Under the pieces are notes generated by a model that saw only the letters and a list, made by a program, of their open reading frames with translations, was not told the origin of the DNA and did no database searches. Positions 16,924-24,458 of a stretch of DNA of 64,000 bases are shown here, piece by piece; the first letter of the stretch is position 1; every line of letters begins with the position of its first letter. Both the position numbers and the translations under genes were made by a program. The stretch is from Gammaproteobacteria bacterium Ga0074134 (lineage in GTDB: Bacteria; Pseudomonadota; Gammaproteobacteria; Ga0077554; Ga007554). The stretch is taken from positions 19,535-83,534 of the forward strand of contig LNEJ01000072.1 of the NCBI GenBank assembly GCA_001464965.1, written 5' to 3'.

Positions 16924-17259
16924 TTAATTCCCGTCTCTCGGCGTTATTCCCTGCACTGACCTTGCTGTAATCCTGCCGTCACGAAACTGCTTCAGATTGG
17001 CCAGCACCCTGGCTTTACCCTCAGGTGTTTTCGGGCCAGTGGACAACCCGCCGTGGAACTTGCACCGCTTTTTTCCGGGCAGGGGCTTGCACTGGCACGG
17101 CGTACCTTTGCGAGTTTTGGCGGCGCAGATCAGCTTGCCCTTGGCGTTCCTTGGTGGTGGTGGCTGCCCAAGGTGATGACGGCAATACCGTTTACCCGGT
17201 AACATGGATAACCGGCAGCGAAGGTTTCCGACGGTTTTTCCCCAGCAAGGCCACTTCAT
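16924..17259 (-). CDS. Small HGGxSTGPKT-motif protein
   Basis: The 111-aa protein has several Cys/His pairs (LRCRLSMLPGKRYCRHH, CAAKTRKGTPCQCKPL, KKRCKFHGGLSTGPKT) suggesting zinc binding, and a basic C-terminus. The HGGxSTGPKT motif occurs in many small proteins of phages and genomic islands whose function is unknown. GAGG lies about ten bases before the ATG. It is separated by about 100 bases from the TubC-like gene upstream. Confidence 0.7.
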   Translation of the reverse strand: MKWPCWGKTVGNLRCRLSMLPGKRYCRHHLGQPPPPRNAKGKLICAAKTRKGTPCQCKPLPGKKRCKFHGGLSTGPKTPEGKARVLANLKQFRDGRITARSVQGITPRDGN

Positions 17260-17361
17260 GTTCCAAACCTCAGGTCCTGCGCTCGCGGAATGTTTGTTAA
17301 CCTGGGTGGTGGCGGACTCTCTGTTAACTCGCCTCGCGCGCGCAATTGGGCCGCCTGAACA

Positions 17362-17865
17362 TTAACAAACCTTAGCATTTCTCAACAAGCGTAACTCACC
17401 GCGCGCGTGCAGTTGTGTTAGCTCTTCTTCGCCAGGCGATTCAACGCTTAAGCTGCTAACGCAGTGTCCCCGTTCCGTTGTCACCAATACACCGGCGACG
17501 GTGGTGCCGTGAATGCACAGGATGTCCCGGTTCTGTCTCACCCGTCCGGCAAAAACCTTCGCGTAAGCAGTTACGGTTTCCGGCGGAATGTCACCCGTTG
17601 CGATGTCCGCCAAATCATCGGCGGACAGCAGGGCGCGGAGCTTGCTGGTGGTTATGGGCAGGGTTTCGCGGGCTTGGGCAAGAATTGCGTCGACCTTCGC
17701 GGACTTTTGTAGTGCATCCACGATGCCGGGCTTATGTTCGCGGATGATCGGCAGCCAGCGGCTCACCGCCGCGCCGTCGCCAGTCGCCTTGATGGTGCCA
17801 GCAGGGGAAAGCGCCAGCCTCACCCCGTCCGCTTGCGCCTCTCGGATGATGGTCGCCGGGGTCAT
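17362..17865 (-). CDS. TubC-like N-terminal domain protein of the primase operon
   Basis: The 167-aa product begins with a helix-strand unit resembling TubC docking domains (IIREAQADGVRLALS, then IREHKPGIVDAL, about residues 5-52). The rest is unrecognised. Such domains also occur beside DUF3631 primases in mobile elements. A GGAGG site precedes the ATG, which overlaps the stop of the TOPRIM gene (ATGA). A replication accessory role is inferred from position only. Confidence 0.65.
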   Translation of the reverse strand: MTPATIIREAQADGVRLALSPAGTIKATGDGAAVSRWLPIIREHKPGIVDALQKSAKVDAILAQARETLPITTSKLRALLSADDLADIATGDIPPETVTAYAKVFAGRVRQNRDILCIHGTTVAGVLVTTERGHCVSSLSVESPGEEELTQLHARGELRLLRNAKVC

Positions 17866-19907
17866 ATTTCCACCTCCACCTGCCCGGTTTTTTCTTTGCT
17901 GGTTTCCGGGCTTCTATCCGCTACTCCGCTACCCGCCTTATTCCATGCGGGTTTCAGGGTAGCGGATGGGTTCTGGGTAGCGGCTACCTGATTTCTATCC
18001 GCTACCGTGGAAGCCGCACTACCATTGACATGTAGCGGGTAGCGGATGATTTCAGGGGGAAGGGCAGCAGAAAGATAACGCGAGAATGCTTCCTCAAATT
18101 GATTACTATCGAAGCCCTTCTTCACGTCACCATAACCAATTTTAAGATTTTTGGACTTGATACCGTACCCATCGAGCTTGCGCGCCAGTTGCCGGGGATT
18201 CATCGGCTTGCCACGGTTATACGTCGCCCACGGCTTTTCGTCATCGCCACACAAAGCCGTTATTAAATCCGCCGTAGTAATACGGGTCACTTGCTTGGTG
18301 TCAAACATTTCCTGAATATCCAGGAGCAATTCGGTGCCGATACTTTGAGCCGGGTTGTCCGCGCCAGACAGCTTAAGTGCCGCCTTGCGGGCAAGATCAG
18401 GCCATGCGCCACCTGCCACCTCCGCAATGGCAAGGAGCGGCTCCCAGTTGTCTTGTGCGCGGTCGTTGAGGCTTTCGGGTAAGGCAGGCCGTGCGCGTCT
18501 GACATCCTTGCAGTAGTCCTGCGCAAAACGCGCCAGCTTTGCCGCCAGGTCATCGAATAATCCCGGTTCCGCGTAGCGCAGTCGATCAGCCTGTTCATGG
18601 GGCAGCTTGCGCCGCAGCTCCAGCAAGATTGACCTATCCATGAGTGTATCTGCCAGATGGCCGATGCCTGCCAGCGCCTTCGCACCCCACACATTGAATT
18701 TCTTGGGGGTGAAATCCTCACCGACTGTTCGCACGATGTAGGCTGAATCCCGCGTGTGTCCGCAATTGAGCAAGCCGCGAAGTTCCTCGTTTTCGCGCAT
18801 GAAACTATCGGCTTCATCCACCAGCAATGTAGGCTTCCAGGCATCTATCGCACGGAACAACGCTGCCGGGGATATGTTGCTGGCGGTTAGTGGGCGGCTT
18901 ACCAGCCTGCCCAGCAAGAACAATAATTGCGACTTGCCACAGCGTTTCTCAGGGGCGGTAATGATGGCCAAGGGGGCGACTTGAACAACATCCATAAGCC
19001 AGGTCATGGCCGTCCACAAGGCAACGGCGTGTGACGTTTCCTCCTGACAAACGATGAATCGCCGCACCACGGCTGAAATGTCTGTCAGCAGTTGAGCGGG
19101 GGCGATGGGGTACGGCCAAGGTTCCACCTCATCAAATACTAAACCCGTGTCCACTTCGTCCTTGCGTGCCGCCGCTACCAACTTGTCCAAGGTGCCAGGG
19201 CGAATGCCCAAGGCTTCGGCTTCTTTCTTGCGCTCCCGGTCATATTGAACGGCGGGTAGAGCCGCAAGACGTTGGATAGCCGCATCGTCGTGGTTTTCCG
19301 TCCCGGTTGATGTTTTGGTATCACCCGTCACCGTTACGTCACTTGCTGGCGATTCTGGAAGGTTGATAGTGGGTAATGCCAAAATATCCGCCACCGTTGC
19401 GCCAGGGTTTACCTTTAACCAGTCCACCACGTCACCCTTAAGGGGAAGATTCAATGCCGCTGTGTCGATTACCCGCACCGTGCAATTCATCTGTAACAGG
19501 ATGGAAGCCGCCGCATCGGCATAACGCCGCCCAGCCTCATCGTTGTCCGGCCAGATCGTCACGCATCGCCCAGCCATGATTGACCAGTCGGCTTTCTCTG
19601 CCGAATCCGCCGCGCCGCTGGTGGTGGCCAGTGCCCCGGTTTTCAGCAGGGCATCGGCGCACCATTCGCCTTCTACCACGATCACCACATCATCAGGCCG
19701 GGCTGCCAGATCGTGCAGGCGGTACAGCGGTTTGCCGTCTGGGTATTCCGGCTCGCCCAGCGTGTAGCCCGCGCCGTTCAGCTTCATGGGGCGAATCCAC
19801 TTCTCACCAGTGAGGGGATTTTTCAGTCGAATGCGCCAGTACAGTGGGCCACCATCGCCGTCAGTGTATTCTTGCCAGCCGCCGGGCTGCATCTTTGAGG
19901 ATCTCAC
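17862..19907 (-). CDS. TOPRIM/DUF3631 primase-helicase-like protein
   Basis: This is the likely replication protein of the island. The 681-aa product has an N-terminal TOPRIM domain (EGEWCADAL, about residue 80; WPDNDEAGRRYA, about 120) and a central DUF3631 ATPase with Walker A APEKRCGKSQL (about 320) and Walker B LLVDEADSF (about 362). The start is GTG 19907, overlapping the stop of a 35-aa ORF by four bases. The zinc finger usually found at the N-terminus of such primases is on a separate gene (20008-20322). The C-terminal 60 residues look disordered. Confidence 0.82.
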   Translation of the reverse strand: MRSSKMQPGGWQEYTDGDGGPLYWRIRLKNPLTGEKWIRPMKLNGAGYTLGEPEYPDGKPLYRLHDLAARPDDVVIVVEGEWCADALLKTGALATTSGAADSAEKADWSIMAGRCVTIWPDNDEAGRRYADAAASILLQMNCTVRVIDTAALNLPLKGDVVDWLKVNPGATVADILALPTINLPESPASDVTVTGDTKTSTGTENHDDAAIQRLAALPAVQYDRERKKEAEALGIRPGTLDKLVAAARKDEVDTGLVFDEVEPWPYPIAPAQLLTDISAVVRRFIVCQEETSHAVALWTAMTWLMDVVQVAPLAIITAPEKRCGKSQLLFLLGRLVSRPLTASNISPAALFRAIDAWKPTLLVDEADSFMRENEELRGLLNCGHTRDSAYIVRTVGEDFTPKKFNVWGAKALAGIGHLADTLMDRSILLELRRKLPHEQADRLRYAEPGLFDDLAAKLARFAQDYCKDVRRARPALPESLNDRAQDNWEPLLAIAEVAGGAWPDLARKAALKLSGADNPAQSIGTELLLDIQEMFDTKQVTRITTADLITALCGDDEKPWATYNRGKPMNPRQLARKLDGYGIKSKNLKIGYGDVKKGFDSNQFEEAFSRYLSAALPPEIIRYPLHVNGSAASTVADRNQVAATQNPSATLKPAWNKAGSGVADRSPETSKEKTGQVEVEI

Positions 19908-20011
19908 TCATTGGTAAGCCCTCCATACCGGATCAACCACTCTGCGGCCTTCACAGGAAGCAATCCAGACAAAGCGAGCCTGAATATTATGTTCTTGGTT
20001 ATGGCTTTCAT
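19904..20011 (-). CDS. 35-aa ORF coupling the zinc-finger and TOPRIM genes
   Basis: A 35-codon frame starts MKAITKNIIFRLALSGLLPV and ends LTNE. Its ATG overlaps the CHC2 gene stop (ATGA) and its stop overlaps the GTG start of the TOPRIM gene (GTGA). The perfect double overlap suggests it is translated and relays ribosomes. Whether the peptide has a function is unknown. Confidence 0.5.
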   Translation of the reverse strand: MKAITKNIIFRLALSGLLPVKAAEWLIRYGGLTNE

Positions 20012-20322
20012 CGTTCCACCTCCCAAGCGTCCAGCGCCTTCGCTGCTTCGATAAAGCGCAGGCTATGGCGTTTCATGTGGAAGGCCAGCACATCGCCGCC
20101 ATGCGCCCCACAGACCATGCAGCGGTATCCGCCGGTATCCAACCGAACACGCAGACTTGGTTTGGTATCATCATGGAAAGGGCAAATGGCATTTTTCCAT
20201 TCCCCGCCACCGAACAGTTTCAAGCCCTGTTCGTGGTAATACTCGGCGGGAATTGGCAGAAGGTTGCGATTGAAGCCAAAGGGTTTGCGGGTATTGCCCC
20301 GCGTGGGGTGCGCGTAGCTCAT
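20008..20322 (-). CDS. CHC2-type zinc-finger protein, separated primase domain
   Basis: The 104-aa product carries a DnaG-like zinc-binding unit: CPFHDDTKPSLRV and then CMVCGAHGGD, followed by a short helix. In DnaG-type primases this domain recognises template DNA and is fused to TOPRIM; here it stands alone, upstream of a TOPRIM/ATPase gene. ATG 20322 (MSYAHPTRG) is preferred to the in-frame start at 20391, which overlaps the alpA-like gene. Confidence 0.8.
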   Translation of the reverse strand: MSYAHPTRGNTRKPFGFNRNLLPIPAEYYHEQGLKLFGGGEWKNAICPFHDDTKPSLRVRLDTGGYRCMVCGAHGGDVLAFHMKRHSLRFIEAAKALDAWEVER

Positions 20323-20332
20323 GGTCGTGCCC

Positions 20333-20566
20333 CTACGCTTTGTCTTGGCTGGTAGAGGTGACGCGGCGCTCATCCATCCATCGCTGAACATCCGCTATTT
20401 TGTAGCGCACGGCACGGGAGATTTTTGCGTAAGGGATACCATCGCCAGCCCATCTGGCCCGTTGAAACCACGCAAGTGACATACCGGTGATCGCCGATGC
20501 CTCTTTTTCGTCTATCCACCGGTCAGGTTGAAGCTCGAAGTCTCTGCGTTGATTTTGCTCTTTCAT
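20333..20566 (-). CDS. AlpA-like helix-turn-helix regulator or excisionase
   Basis: The 77-aa protein contains WIDEKEASAITGMSLAWFQR and VRYKIADVQRWMDERR, the winged-helix pattern of AlpA/excisionase proteins of P4-type elements. Such proteins control integrase expression and excision. ATG 20566 is chosen over 20593. It heads the primase operon, and a perfect 18-bp palindrome lies about 85 bases upstream. Confidence 0.82.
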   Translation of the reverse strand: MKEQNQRRDFELQPDRWIDEKEASAITGMSLAWFQRARWAGDGIPYAKISRAVRYKIADVQRWMDERRVTSTSQDKA

Positions 20567-20650
20567 GATGCTGCCCTCTGTCATAAGAAACACAAGGACA
20601 GAATAATGCAGTTATTTATTTAAGCGCATGATTTTTAATTGTTTTACGCA

Positions 20651-20668
20651 TAAGTCAGGCCTGACTTA
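20651..20668. promoter_or_regulatory. 18-bp perfect palindrome upstream of the AlpA-like gene
   Basis: TAAGTCAGGCCTGACTTA is a perfect palindrome in the 154-base gap between the 328-aa gene and the AlpA-like gene. It may be an operator for an island regulator; no promoter was assigned. Confidence 0.5.
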
Positions 20669-20720
20669 CACCCAAAAAGCGCAAGACTGGCCTGGTTGTC
20701 TTAAAGGCAGGTTATGACAT

Positions 20721-21707
20721 TTATTTAAGCTTGGCTTTTACGCCTTTGGTGATGTCGCGAATGCGGGATAGGGAGTAAGGCTTTTTGCCATTGATAGTTA
20801 CGTCGTGACGGTTGCCGTCATGTATCACGGTATCGCGGGTACCGCCGACGGTTATCTTTTTCCCCGTAGCCCACTTGTGAACATAGTCCACATGCTCGTC
20901 CACTGTTAAAAACGGATGCGCCTTGCAATGCTCAGTAAAAACGGCCGAGAATAATTTCTTTATGTCTGCTGCTCTTTTTTTATTACTCTCTTTTCCTTTC
21001 GGTCGCCCAAGCGCAAGGTTCTTTTTCTGTTGATTCAATTTCTCTTGTATTAGCCGGAATCTTGGTTCTAAAAATCTCGCATAGCTGGCTTCAACCTCAC
21101 TAATTTTAGCCTTATAGCCATTCCGGAAAGTCAATTCGTGAGCAGCTCCACCGATGTCATTTTTTAAATCGTTGGCACAATCATGCAAAACCAGAGCCGC
21201 CAATATGTGTTCTTGAGAGATTTTGGAGAAGGAATCCAACAGGCGTGGGTACTCTTCTTTTTGAAGGTGGCAATAAAGATCATAGTGAGTTGTGATCCCC
21301 CAAAATTTAATACCATTCCAGTCCTCGTGTCCACCTGAGAAATAATCGTTTCGCAGCTTGGCGAAATGCGCCGCTCGCTGCATCCTGTCTTCCGGGATAC
21401 CGTTTTCGGCGAACCACATGCAGAAAACGCTATCGAGAAGATCCCAGACCGCGCGTACATATTCTTCCGTTTGGCCTTTCAACGTGCGCCGTGCTTCATG
21501 CACGGCATAATATACCGTGTCGTAGATTAGATCGCCTGACATAGAAGCACGGAAAGAGGATAAACCCAAACCACGGCTTTCAAGTGAGCCGCTTAACCAA
21601 CTCTCGGATAGTGAAGGTTGCTGTACCAGTGCAACAAGACCACTTGGCTTTGCCGCGTCGCTTTCCTTTATTTGCGTAGAATGTTCAGTCGTTTTGCGAC
21701 TATTCAT
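20721..21707 (-). CDS. Unrecognised 328-aa island protein
   Basis: The family is not recognised. The N-terminal two thirds look helical, with W- and H-rich segments (AVWDLLDSVFCMWFAENG, HILAALVLHDCANDL). A basic AT-hook-like stretch LGRPKGKESNKKRAA (about residues 240-255) precedes a C-terminal domain ending in DVTINGKKPYSLSRIRDI. There is no signal peptide or membrane helix. It lies between the integrase module and the AlpA/primase operon, a spot where satellites often carry defence or regulatory genes. A DNA-binding role is speculative. ATG 21707 is chosen over the open extension to 21845. Confidence 0.7.
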   Translation of the reverse strand: MNSRKTTEHSTQIKESDAAKPSGLVALVQQPSLSESWLSGSLESRGLGLSSFRASMSGDLIYDTVYYAVHEARRTLKGQTEEYVRAVWDLLDSVFCMWFAENGIPEDRMQRAAHFAKLRNDYFSGGHEDWNGIKFWGITTHYDLYCHLQKEEYPRLLDSFSKISQEHILAALVLHDCANDLKNDIGGAAHELTFRNGYKAKISEVEASYARFLEPRFRLIQEKLNQQKKNLALGRPKGKESNKKRAADIKKLFSAVFTEHCKAHPFLTVDEHVDYVHKWATGKKITVGGTRDTVIHDGNRHDVTINGKKPYSLSRIRDITKGVKAKLK

Positions 21708-21804
21708 GGCGTCCCCTTTCACACTTCGCCCTTGAAATACGAGCCGCGCCAGCCGGGCAAGGGTGTCCCGGTTTTCGCCCCGTCGGGCTAGATGCGGCAA
21801 ACCA

Positions 21805-22017
21805 TCACGCCGCTTTGGTAAGCTCCGCCAGTTCCGCCGGGTCAATGCGCAAGGGCAGGTAGCCCGCCGCTTTCGCTTCCAGAATCGTGATTTCGGCGAT
21901 GCCCTTTTCGCTATAGCCGATGTTCACATTCCAGCCATAGGATTCGTCCCGGACGATCTTGTCCTTGCTTAACTCGATATGAAGGGTGTCGTCTTCCGGG
22001 TAGTAGTGGATATTCAT
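21805..22017 (-). CDS. DUF2283 small protein
   Basis: The 70-aa protein has the DUF2283 pattern: NIHYYPEDDTLHIEL, then IGYSEKGIAEITILEA. AAGGAG precedes ATG 22017, which overlaps the stop of the DUF4258 gene. DUF2283 and DUF4258 genes often travel as a pair and are suspected toxin-antitoxin-like units; no function is proven. Confidence 0.75.
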   Translation of the reverse strand: MNIHYYPEDDTLHIELSKDKIVRDESYGWNVNIGYSEKGIAEITILEAKAAGYLPLRIDPAELAELTKAA

Positions 22018-22277
22018 TTTGGTAACTCCTTGATCTTCCAATCGGTCATTACGGTTTTAACGATAATTGCTTGCGCGTCGACCGCCGCCACGCACAGCAG
22101 ATTGTCATCCCTCTGGGGGATGTGCTTGTAAATCCACAGGTGTAAATCGTCCTTATAGTTGGTCTCGCCGGTCTCGATGATTTCCAGGACAAGCCCTTCA
22201 TCAATGTCGCGCTTCGCCATGCTCTGGCGTGCATGATCCGTGAGCCGGATGTTTTTCTGAAACCGTTCGCTGAACAC
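22014..22277 (-). CDS. DUF4258 small protein
   Basis: The 87-aa protein has LTDHARQSMAKRDIDEGLVLEII-type sequence (DHARQSMAKRDI), typical of DUF4258, and beta strands resembling RelE/BrnT-fold proteins. The start is GTG 22277, three bases after the integrase stop. Partner of the DUF2283 gene; possible toxin-like member. Confidence 0.72.
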   Translation of the reverse strand: MFSERFQKNIRLTDHARQSMAKRDIDEGLVLEIIETGETNYKDDLHLWIYKHIPQRDDNLLCVAAVDAQAIIVKTVMTDWKIKELPK

Positions 22278-22280
22278 TCG

Positions 22281-23513
22281 CTACCCTGCCGTTTTCAGTT
22301 TCAACACATCGGCGCTCGGTTTGATGCCCGCGCATTTCAGGATGTAATCGGTGATTTTCTGCATGGGTTCCCGCAACTGTTCTATGTCGTGTTGAATATA
22401 GCCCGCCGTCACGTCATTGGATTTGTGGTTAAGCAGGCGCTTTATCGAGAAGTAGCTCAAGGAGTGGTCAAGGTTGTTGACGCAGGTGGCGAAGGTGCGC
22501 CGCAGATCGTGCAGGGTGAAAGTCACCCCCGATTCTCCAATCACCCGCGCCATCGGCGTGCGGGGTTCCACAAGATAGCCGCCCGCACCTCCTCCGGGGA
22601 ACACATACGCACTCACGGCATTGGTGCGCCGCCGTTGAAGCAGGCCGAAGATGAAATCGGACAAGGGCAGGGTATGGTTCTGGTGGTTCTTGGTGTCGGT
22701 TACGGTCAGCGTCCTGGCCTTGAAGTCCACGTTGTCCCAGGTCAGTCTTGCCGCTTCCTGCCGCCTCAGTCCGGTAAACAGCAACAGAAGAAGGTAGTCG
22801 CGCACCGTGCCATTATCGAGACCCTGAACCGCCATGAACCAGGCGGGCAGTTCATGCGGCTTGATGTAACTGTCACGCCGCCTCATCCGATACCAGGCGC
22901 GGGTTTGTGACAGGCGTTTGACCGGGTTTTCGGCAATCAGCGAGCGGCCTTGTGCATCCTCGTAGCGGCCTGCCGCAAAGTTGAATAGTGCCCGCAGCAG
23001 TCTCATGGAGAGGTTGGCGTAGGCTTCCCCCTGATTTTTCCCCAGCAGGGTATGGCGCTCGGCCATTTTGTCCTTGGTAATCGACAGCAGGGGCTTGTCT
23101 TTCCAGTCGCCGAAAGCGATTTCTATCACCCGCCGGTAATCGTAGAGCGTTTTGGGCTTGAGCGTCTTGCGGGCTTTCAGGTAGTCATGGAAGACTTCAT
23201 TCAGTGTAATGGCTCTGGCTTCCTGTTCCAGATCCTTGATTTTATTTTCCAGCCTAACGGCGTTCGGGTTAATTCTCCTGGCCATCAACCCAAGCAACTG
23301 CCGCGCCTCGTTTCTGGCTTGCTCCGCCGTAAACACCCCGTGCTTGCCGATGGTCACGCGCACCGTCTTGCCGTTGACCTTGGTCTCGGCGATATAGGTT
23401 TTGCCGGTAGTCCCGGCGCGTAATCCGAAACCTTTCAGGTCGTCATCCCAATAGAGTTTTTGACCTGCCTGGGTATAGGGAATTTTTTCCACCACGGTTT
23501 TAGTCAGCTTCAT
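22281..23513 (-). CDS. P4-type tyrosine integrase of the tRNA-Lys island
   Basis: The enzyme integrates the island at the tRNA-Lys 3' end. The 410-aa product has an N-terminal DUF4102 arm-binding domain (WDDDLKGFGLRAG, VTIGKHGVFTAEQARNEA), a SAM-like core-binding domain, and a catalytic domain with Arg in FTGLRRQEAARL, HDLRRTFAT, LLNHKSNDVTAGYIQ (Tyr nucleophile). It starts 160 bases from the right attachment repeat, the usual place for such integrases, with TAGTAGGAA repeats between. Confidence 0.93.
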   Translation of the reverse strand: MKLTKTVVEKIPYTQAGQKLYWDDDLKGFGLRAGTTGKTYIAETKVNGKTVRVTIGKHGVFTAEQARNEARQLLGLMARRINPNAVRLENKIKDLEQEARAITLNEVFHDYLKARKTLKPKTLYDYRRVIEIAFGDWKDKPLLSITKDKMAERHTLLGKNQGEAYANLSMRLLRALFNFAAGRYEDAQGRSLIAENPVKRLSQTRAWYRMRRRDSYIKPHELPAWFMAVQGLDNGTVRDYLLLLLFTGLRRQEAARLTWDNVDFKARTLTVTDTKNHQNHTLPLSDFIFGLLQRRRTNAVSAYVFPGGGAGGYLVEPRTPMARVIGESGVTFTLHDLRRTFATCVNNLDHSLSYFSIKRLLNHKSNDVTAGYIQHDIEQLREPMQKITDYILKCAGIKPSADVLKLKTAG

Positions 23514-23534
23514 TTTTGCCCCCCGTCTTCCGCA

Positions 23535-23556
23535 TTAGTAGGAAATTAGTAGGAAA
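23535..23556 (+). repeat. Putative integrase arm-type sites, right end
   Basis: Tandem TTAGTAGGAAATTAGTAGGA lies between the integrase start and the attachment repeat, with a third unit ATTAGTAGGA at 23641. It matches the pair at 15060-15081. Confidence 0.6.
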
Positions 23557-23675
23557 GATAATTAAAACTCACGCATAGACCTTCTGACTTATTAACCAGA
23601 AGAATATATGATTAGAAAGGAATTTTCAAACTAATTAAAAATTAGTAGGAGGGTATAAAACCGGGTTTTCTATAA

Positions 23676-23720
23676 CTCTTAATCAGTAGGTCGTAGGTTC
23701 AAGTCCTACACGGCCCACCA
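23676..23720 (+). repeat. Attachment-site repeat: 3' half of tRNA-Lys(CTT)
   Basis: The sequence is identical over 45 bases to 14971-15015. The upstream bases (AAAACCGGGTTTTCTATAA) are not a tRNA 5' half, so this is a partial copy marking the chromosomal end of the island. Confidence 0.9.
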
Positions 23721-23747
23721 CCTTTAGTTTTCCTGTGTAGCCATCTA

Positions 23748-23890
23748 AGAACCTGTTCACGATCTCGATCAAGGGATGTAGTGCAAGGCAAAATCGCACG
23801 AAAAAGCGGAGCATACACGGAGTATGTGAGCATTTTGAGTGTGATTTTAACGCCGCAATGCGCCCTTCAGCGAGATCGTGAACAGGTTCT
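23748..23890 (-). repeat. Dispersed palindromic repeat, copy A (complete)
   Basis: Perfect 20-bp terminal inverted repeats AGAACCTGTTCACGATCTCG bound a core that also contains AAGGG/CCCTT and AAAATC/GATTTT stems. The core is in opposite orientation to the other copies. It ends 24 bases after the pilE stop codon. Confidence 0.9.
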
Positions 23891-23914
23891 AAAGTGGGTG
23901 GCCGCGCGCCAGCC

Positions 23915-24370
23915 CTATTTGCCCCAGGTGTTTTCTGAAGCGCTAAAAGAGCTGTCGTTGTTTTTGTCCCACCGCTTGGCGCCCGTTCCATCCAGTTCCA
24001 GCATCCCATCGCTTGCCTGGCTTGTTCCCGAGATCGGGGTGGCTCGCACGGTGTAGGTTGTTTGTGTCGCGGCCGAAATGGACAGATTGTATTGTTTCGA
24101 TGTGCCATCCAGCGGAGCCTGGGCGGGAAAAATGGCGCCTGCTCCGCTGCCCAGGGCTGGGGCGGCGCCGCCTGGCGTATAGGTGTTGTTTTGCGTGAAC
24201 ACCCGTTCCATTGCATTGCCCAGAGATATCAGCGCCGCCTGCGCCGCTGCGCGCCGGGATTGTCTTACGCTGTCCTGGTAGGCGGGATAGGCTACGGCGG
24301 CAAGGATGCCGATGATGACCACGGTGACCATCAGCTCGATCAACGTGAATCCTGATGATTTATTTTTCAT
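23915..24370 (-). CDS. pilE: Type IV pilin-like protein PilE
   Basis: This is a minor or major type IV pilin processed by PilD. The 151-aa product has a short basic leader and the cleavage/methylation motif GFTLIELMVTVVIIGILAAV, then a PilE-type globular domain without an obvious disulfide pair. It is last in the minor-pilin operon after pilY1, the usual PilE position in such clusters. The dispersed repeat copy A lies just downstream. Confidence 0.88.
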   Translation of the reverse strand: MKNKSSGFTLIELMVTVVIIGILAAVAYPAYQDSVRQSRRAAAQAALISLGNAMERVFTQNNTYTPGGAAPALGSGAGAIFPAQAPLDGTSKQYNLSISAATQTTYTVRATPISGTSQASDGMLELDGTGAKRWDKNNDSSFSASENTWGK

Positions 24371-24458
24371 TACACATATACTCCATGGGTGAATAGGCTT
24401 GGTTCATGGTGCAGGCTGCCGGAAAAACGTGTCTTCCGGCAGCTTGCTATTCAGATCC

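Larger units (their letters stand above)
14971..23720. mobile_element. 8.7-kb integrative element at a tRNA-Lys attachment site
   Basis: The element is bounded by a perfect 45-bp tRNA-Lys repeat and carries a P4-type integrase at its right end, an AlpA-like regulator and a primase/helicase module, all on the minus strand. No relaxase, capsid or secretion genes are seen, so it resembles a phage satellite or mobilisable island. Candidate cargo genes are the unknown 328-aa ORF and the protease-TPR fusion. Base composition is visibly less GC-rich than in the conjugative element to the left. Confidence 0.85.
23514..23914. other. Island right junction and repeat, no genes
   Basis: This 401-base stretch holds the putative integrase arm sites (23535-23556 and 23640-23650), the right tRNA-Lys repeat (23676-23720) and a full copy of the dispersed palindromic repeat (23748-23890). 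No gene is seen. Confidence 0.75.

Noticed and set aside
23683..24216. 177-aa minus-strand frame crossing the tRNA repeat and dispersed repeat
   Set aside because: It overlaps pilE in another frame and its C-terminus is non-coding repeat.
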